Source: Actinopolyspora xinjiangensis
Lineage (GTDB): Bacteria > Actinomycetota > Actinomycetes > Mycobacteriales > Pseudonocardiaceae
DNA length: 64,000 nt
Reading direction: 5' to 3'
Assembly (NCBI RefSeq): GCF_900104475.1
Contig: NZ_FNJR01000001.1
Span: forward strand, 359,629 to 423,628
A program made the position numbers and the translations under genes. Shown here piece by piece: positions 60,935 through 64,000 of this stretch; within the stretch, counting starts at the first letter, position 1, and every line of letters begins with the position of its first letter. A model generated the notes under the pieces. It was not told the origin of the DNA, did no database searches, and saw nothing but the letters and a program-made list of their open reading frames with translations.

Positions 60935-62067
60935 CGAGAACCCCGGCAGTGGAGCAATCCGAACCGACCACCGACAGGAGCGACACCGTGCCGAAGATGC
61001 TGGAAGTCACGGGGTTGAGCCACACCTACGCGGGAAACCAACGGCACACCGCCATCGGCGACGTGTCGTTCGACGTCCGCTCCGGACAGTTGGCCTGCAT
61101 CGTGGGTCCGTCCGGGTGCGGCAAGTCGACGCTGCTGCGCTGCGTCGCCTCGCTGATCGAACCGACCCGGGGCGAAGTGCGGATGCACGGTGAGCCGGTG
61201 CGGGGAGTTCCCGAGGACCTCGCGGTCGTCTTCCAGGACTACAGCCGTTCGCTGTTCCCGTGGATGAGCGTGCGCGGCAACATCGAGTTCCCACTGCGCT
61301 CGCGCGGCATCGGCCGGGCCGAGCGCCGTGAACGGGCGGAGCAGACCCTGCACTGGGTGGGACTGTCCGGCTCGGAACGCAAGTACCCGTGGCAGCTCTC
61401 CGGTGGGATGCAGCAGCGCGTGGCCATCGCGAGGGCCCTGGCGTGCCGTCCCGCGCTGCTGCTGATGGACGAACCGTTCGCCTCGGTGGACGCGCAGACC
61501 AGGTTCGACCTGGAGGACCTGCTGCTGCGGGTGCGCAAGGAGCAGGAAACGACGATCCTGCTGGTCACCCACGACATCGACGAGAGCGTCTACCTCAGTG
61601 ACCGGGTGCTGGTGCTGTCGAAGTCACCAGCGTCGATAGTGGCCGACCTGCCGGTCGAGCTCGGTGACGACCGGGACCAGATCAGCACGCGCGAGTCGGA
61701 GACCTTCGTGCAGCTGCGCGGCGAGATAGCCCGGATGCTGCGCGGCGGAGAGCGCGGCACCGGCTCCGAGCGGAACGGCGTCCGCGCCGAGCCGGAGGGG
61801 GCGGGCGAGTCGCACGACGACAGCACCGACGAACAGGCTCCCGAGGAAGCCGCGGAACGGCAGGCGGAGGACGCGGAAGACGCGGGATCGGCCGCCGAGC
61901 GGGAAACGGACCCGCCGAACGAGGCGGACGACGAAGGCGAATCGTCCGCGGCGGACGAGCCCGGCGCCGCCGCGGAATCGGGCTCGTCGGACGAGACGGG
62001 CGGGGACTTCGCGGCGGAGACCTCCGAGTCCACACCGGAACGTCAGGGAGTGGGCGAGTCCGGCTGA
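60931..62067 (+). CDS. ABC importer ATP-binding protein with acidic C-terminal tail (SsuB-like)
   Basis: A 378-residue ATPase. Walker A is GPSGCGKSTLL, Q-loop VVFQDYSRSLFPWM, signature LSGGMQQRVAIARAL, Walker B LLLMDEPFASVD and switch His LVTHDI. The ATPase core ends near residue 265. About 110 further residues form an extremely acidic low-complexity tail (Glu/Asp/Ala/Ser), not present in SsuB/TauB proteins of about 250-260 residues. It overlaps the second permease gene by 4 bp and is the last gene of the operon. Confidence 0.92.
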   Translation: MTRTPAVEQSEPTTDRSDTVPKMLEVTGLSHTYAGNQRHTAIGDVSFDVRSGQLACIVGPSGCGKSTLLRCVASLIEPTRGEVRMHGEPVRGVPEDLAVVFQDYSRSLFPWMSVRGNIEFPLRSRGIGRAERRERAEQTLHWVGLSGSERKYPWQLSGGMQQRVAIARALACRPALLLMDEPFASVDAQTRFDLEDLLLRVRKEQETTILLVTHDIDESVYLSDRVLVLSKSPASIVADLPVELGDDRDQISTRESETFVQLRGEIARMLRGGERGTGSERNGVRAEPEGAGESHDDSTDEQAPEEAAERQAEDAEDAGSAAERETDPPNEADDEGESSAADEPGAAAESGSSDETGGDFAAETSESTPERQGVGESG

Positions 62068-62201
62068 CCCGCCGGAGCTCTCCTGCCGCTGAACCGCCGG
62101 TGGGCCGGAGCTCTCGTGCGAGACCTCCGGCTCACCGGCTCGCGACCACACCGGTCACCACGTGGGGGGGCTCACGGGGTCATGACCGGCCCGCTCACCG
62201 C

Positions 62202-62825
62202 TCATCCCTGCTCGGCGAGATCCTTCATGCACACCGTGCGCGGGGGTTCCGGGTAGATCGCGTAGTACTCGCCCGGAGCACAGACGGAATCGTCGCTCTT
62301 GTCGGCCACCTTCGTGACACGCCACGTGGCGTTCTCCGAGCCACAGTCGACCTTCGTGTCTAGGTACTTCTTCCCCTGGACCCACAGGCAGTCATCGGTG
62401 GTCACGTCCATAACCATGCAGTAGGTGTCGCTGTCGACGGTCAGCACCTCGTAGGCGCGGTCTTCCGAGCACTTCGCGCCGCCCGTCAGGTGTTTGACGA
62501 TCTCGTAGTCCGAGGCGTCGGAACCGCACTCGACCTTCTCCTCCTCGAAGTCGGTCAATCGCGCGTCGACCAGGTTCAGGCAGTCGCCCTTCTCGAAATC
62601 AGGGCCGAAGTAGCCGGAGACGGCCTCGGTGATGTTCGAGCGGAGCGGACCGAAGGCGAACACCCCGGCCACCCCCAGCAGTACGGCCACTCCGAGCGTG
62701 GTGAGCGTGACCACCAGCGACTTGCTGCGCCTGCCCCCTTCTCGTTCGGGGGCCGGTTGTTGCTCTTCCGCCCGCTCCTGTTCGGGCTGTTCGGCCGGGT
62801 CCGGTGTTTGCGGTGGAGTAGTCAC
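62202..62825 (-). CDS. Membrane-anchored protein with two LppU-like cysteine repeats
   Basis: A 207-residue protein. An acidic Pro/Glu-rich N-terminus leads to one transmembrane helix (about 37-60, VVTLTTLGVAVLLGVAGVFAF). Outside the membrane are two related units, each with G-D-C..., V-[ED]-CGS-[DE]-A-x-[YW]-x-V and a closing Cys (FEKGDCLNLVDARL / KVECGSDASDYEIV / KCSE, and DDCLWVQGKKY / KVDCGSENATWRV / SVC). This matches the LppU/SCO3897-type repeat of actinobacteria; function unknown. The GTG at 62825 has GAGG 5 nt upstream. Confidence 0.82.
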   Translation of the reverse strand: MTTPPQTPDPAEQPEQERAEEQQPAPEREGGRRSKSLVVTLTTLGVAVLLGVAGVFAFGPLRSNITEAVSGYFGPDFEKGDCLNLVDARLTDFEEEKVECGSDASDYEIVKHLTGGAKCSEDRAYEVLTVDSDTYCMVMDVTTDDCLWVQGKKYLDTKVDCGSENATWRVTKVADKSDDSVCAPGEYYAIYPEPPRTVCMKDLAEQG

Positions 62826-63412
62826 GCCGTCCTCTTCGATAGCTTTCACTCGTTCGGACGAAAAACGTACTGGACCCAATGCCGTAGTTGGAGGGCTCAT
62901 TCCGGCGAATCGGACGAGTGTTGCCGCAATGGAACCTCGCCGCAATCGGAGTTTTGCCCGGTCGGAAACGGTGCGTCCCGAGAGGTGGCGATACGTGTCG
63001 ACCCGACCGTCGCACGTGAAGGTGGATCCCCCTCGAGATCACCGCCGGGGACTTCGACAGCCGAGAACCGTGACGCGCGACACCGTGCCTCCCCCGCCAC
63101 CGCCGGTGGAATACTCGACGGGGTCCCGCCGTTTCCGGAACCGGCCGGACGTCCACCACCGCGCGGCCGGGTGGCGACGAACCCCGCACCAGCACCGATC
63201 CAGTTCAGCCGGGAGCAAGCACGTGACTGACGGACCGCTGATCACCCGGGATACCAACAACGACGCGCCTCGGGGGCGACCGAGTTAACTCCACCACACG
63301 GGTTCGGTTCACCTCATACAGCTACCGCCGTCCCCACGTCGCGGCGGGACGGCGGTCGCGTTCGAGGTGTCCTGGTTGCCGCTCCGGTTGACAGCGCGGC
63401 AGTAGGGCGGTG
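62826..63412. other. No gene recognised, 587 bp
   Basis: The region lies between the starts/ends of two minus-strand genes. Frames on both strands are Arg/Pro-rich without starts or motifs. The promoter of the LppU-like gene must lie at its left end. Confidence 0.45.
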
Positions 63413-63982
63413 TCAGGTGGGCACCGACGCCGTTCGCACCAGGTCTCGGTAGGGCTCGGTGACTACGCGGTTCCCCGTCACCCCCAACGCGGTTTCGATC
63501 TCCTCCAGAATCTCGGCTCCGGAGTCGTCCGTCCTCGTCACCTCCGTCTCCACGAACGAACCGACCGAGTCGACCGAGTCGATGGCGACAGCGACGTCCT
63601 CCCGCTCGGGATGGCGGTAGAGCACCCGTTCCTTCTTGACACACGCGAGTGTGCTCATACCGACGCACGACAGCAGTCTGTTCGCGGCCTCGGCCTGCTC
63701 GGGACCGGCGAGGCGCACATTGGTCTCCACCTTGGAAATGACATCCGTGACCGAGTGGGTCTCAGCGTCGGAGGCCGGTTTGTAGGTGATCTCGGCGAAG
63801 CCGTCCCGCTGCCGTACCCGTAGGCACTCGATCGTTTCCAGGTAATCGACGTGCTGAGGCGAGTAGTAGGTGTCCGTCTCCACGAACGTTCCCTCTCGTC
63901 GGTACCCCAACTCGACCAGCCGCTCCCGCAGTGACGACGCTTCGGACAGCTCGCGTTTGCGTTCCACTTCAACAGGACTCAT
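63413..63982 (-). CDS. CYTH-domain protein (class IV adenylate cyclase / thiamine triphosphatase fold)
   Basis: A 189-residue triphosphate tunnel enzyme. It starts MSPVEVERKREL with the diagnostic ExExK motif (E5, E7, K9). Basic and acidic tunnel strands follow: TDTYYSPQ, LRVRQRDGFAEITYK, ETNVRLAG, VKKERVLYRHP, VAIDSVDSVGSFVETEV. CYTH proteins hydrolyse triphosphates or cyclise ATP; which applies cannot be told by eye. The layout with DTYY and VGSFVEIE-like motifs resembles CyaB-type class IV cyclases. Start ATG at 63982, 18 bp from the window end. Confidence 0.9.
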   Translation of the reverse strand: MSPVEVERKRELSEASSLRERLVELGYRREGTFVETDTYYSPQHVDYLETIECLRVRQRDGFAEITYKPASDAETHSVTDVISKVETNVRLAGPEQAEAANRLLSCVGMSTLACVKKERVLYRHPEREDVAVAIDSVDSVGSFVETEVTRTDDSGAEILEEIETALGVTGNRVVTEPYRDLVRTASVPT

Positions 63983-64000
63983 AACCGAATGATCTCCGTG

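Overview
The window is high-GC actinobacterial DNA. Gene content and order point to a member of the Pseudonocardiales: serC, sepH, a TrmH-type methyltransferase, MarR, DUF2530, DUF3027, DUF2771, cspA/cspB, yccF, moaA, moaD, rpfA, mog/moaE, moaC and an XPB-like N-terminal protein all occur, in broken and partly rearranged form, around Rv0862c-Rv0884c of Mycobacterium tuberculosis (from memory, not searched). Several proteins have very acidic, disordered tails, which would suit a halotolerant genus such as Actinopolyspora; that is an inference.

Layout. 1-6.9 kb: an ECF sigma factor with a divergent, truncated zinc-finger anti-sigma gene; serC; a two-component system with a PepSY protein; sepH (cell division). 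7-16 kb: membrane proteins, a SpoU/TrmH methyltransferase, a Bcr/CflA exporter, a GCS2-family ligase, sodA under a Nur-like box, and a MarR-MFS operon. An IdeR-like iron box with a good promoter lies at the 3' end of the MFS gene and points into a hairpin-rich intergenic stretch. 16-25 kb: a sacsin/HSP90-type ATPase, cupin, DUF3027, glutaminyl cyclase lipoprotein, DUF2771 lipoprotein, cold-shock protein and an R2-like ligand-binding oxidase. 25-30 kb: a secreted SH3-type protein behind an A-rich leader, a tandemly duplicated DUF6247/RelE-like toxin-antitoxin module, a fragment of an acyl-CoA synthetase 3' end between the two copies, and the intact acyl-CoA synthetase.

30-36 kb is the accessory island: a small membrane protein plus RHH-like DNA-binding pair, two short type I-E CRISPR loci in the same orientation (31.5 kb and 35.1 kb, no cas genes in the window), and between them an XRE/TPR regulator, a DUF397 remnant and a chain of tiny GTGA-overlapping genes with palindromic operator candidates.

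36-49 kb: PhzF, YccF, then a molybdenum block: a Mop-domain regulator with modA-modB-modC and a HAD phosphatase in one overlapping operon, divergent from moaA and moaD, followed by rpfA (with a perfect CRP-type site upstream), a fused mogA-moaE gene and moaC. Together these cover molybdate uptake and most of molybdopterin synthesis. 47.6-52 kb: malic enzyme, a small conserved protein and the XPB-like protein. 52-57.5 kb: a complete conservon (histidine kinase, Roadblock, DUF742, Ras-like GTPase). 58-62 kb: a sulfonate/nitrate-type ABC importer with two permeases. 62-64 kb: an LppU-like membrane protein and a CYTH-domain protein. No tRNA or rRNA gene, complete insertion sequence or phage structural gene was recognised.
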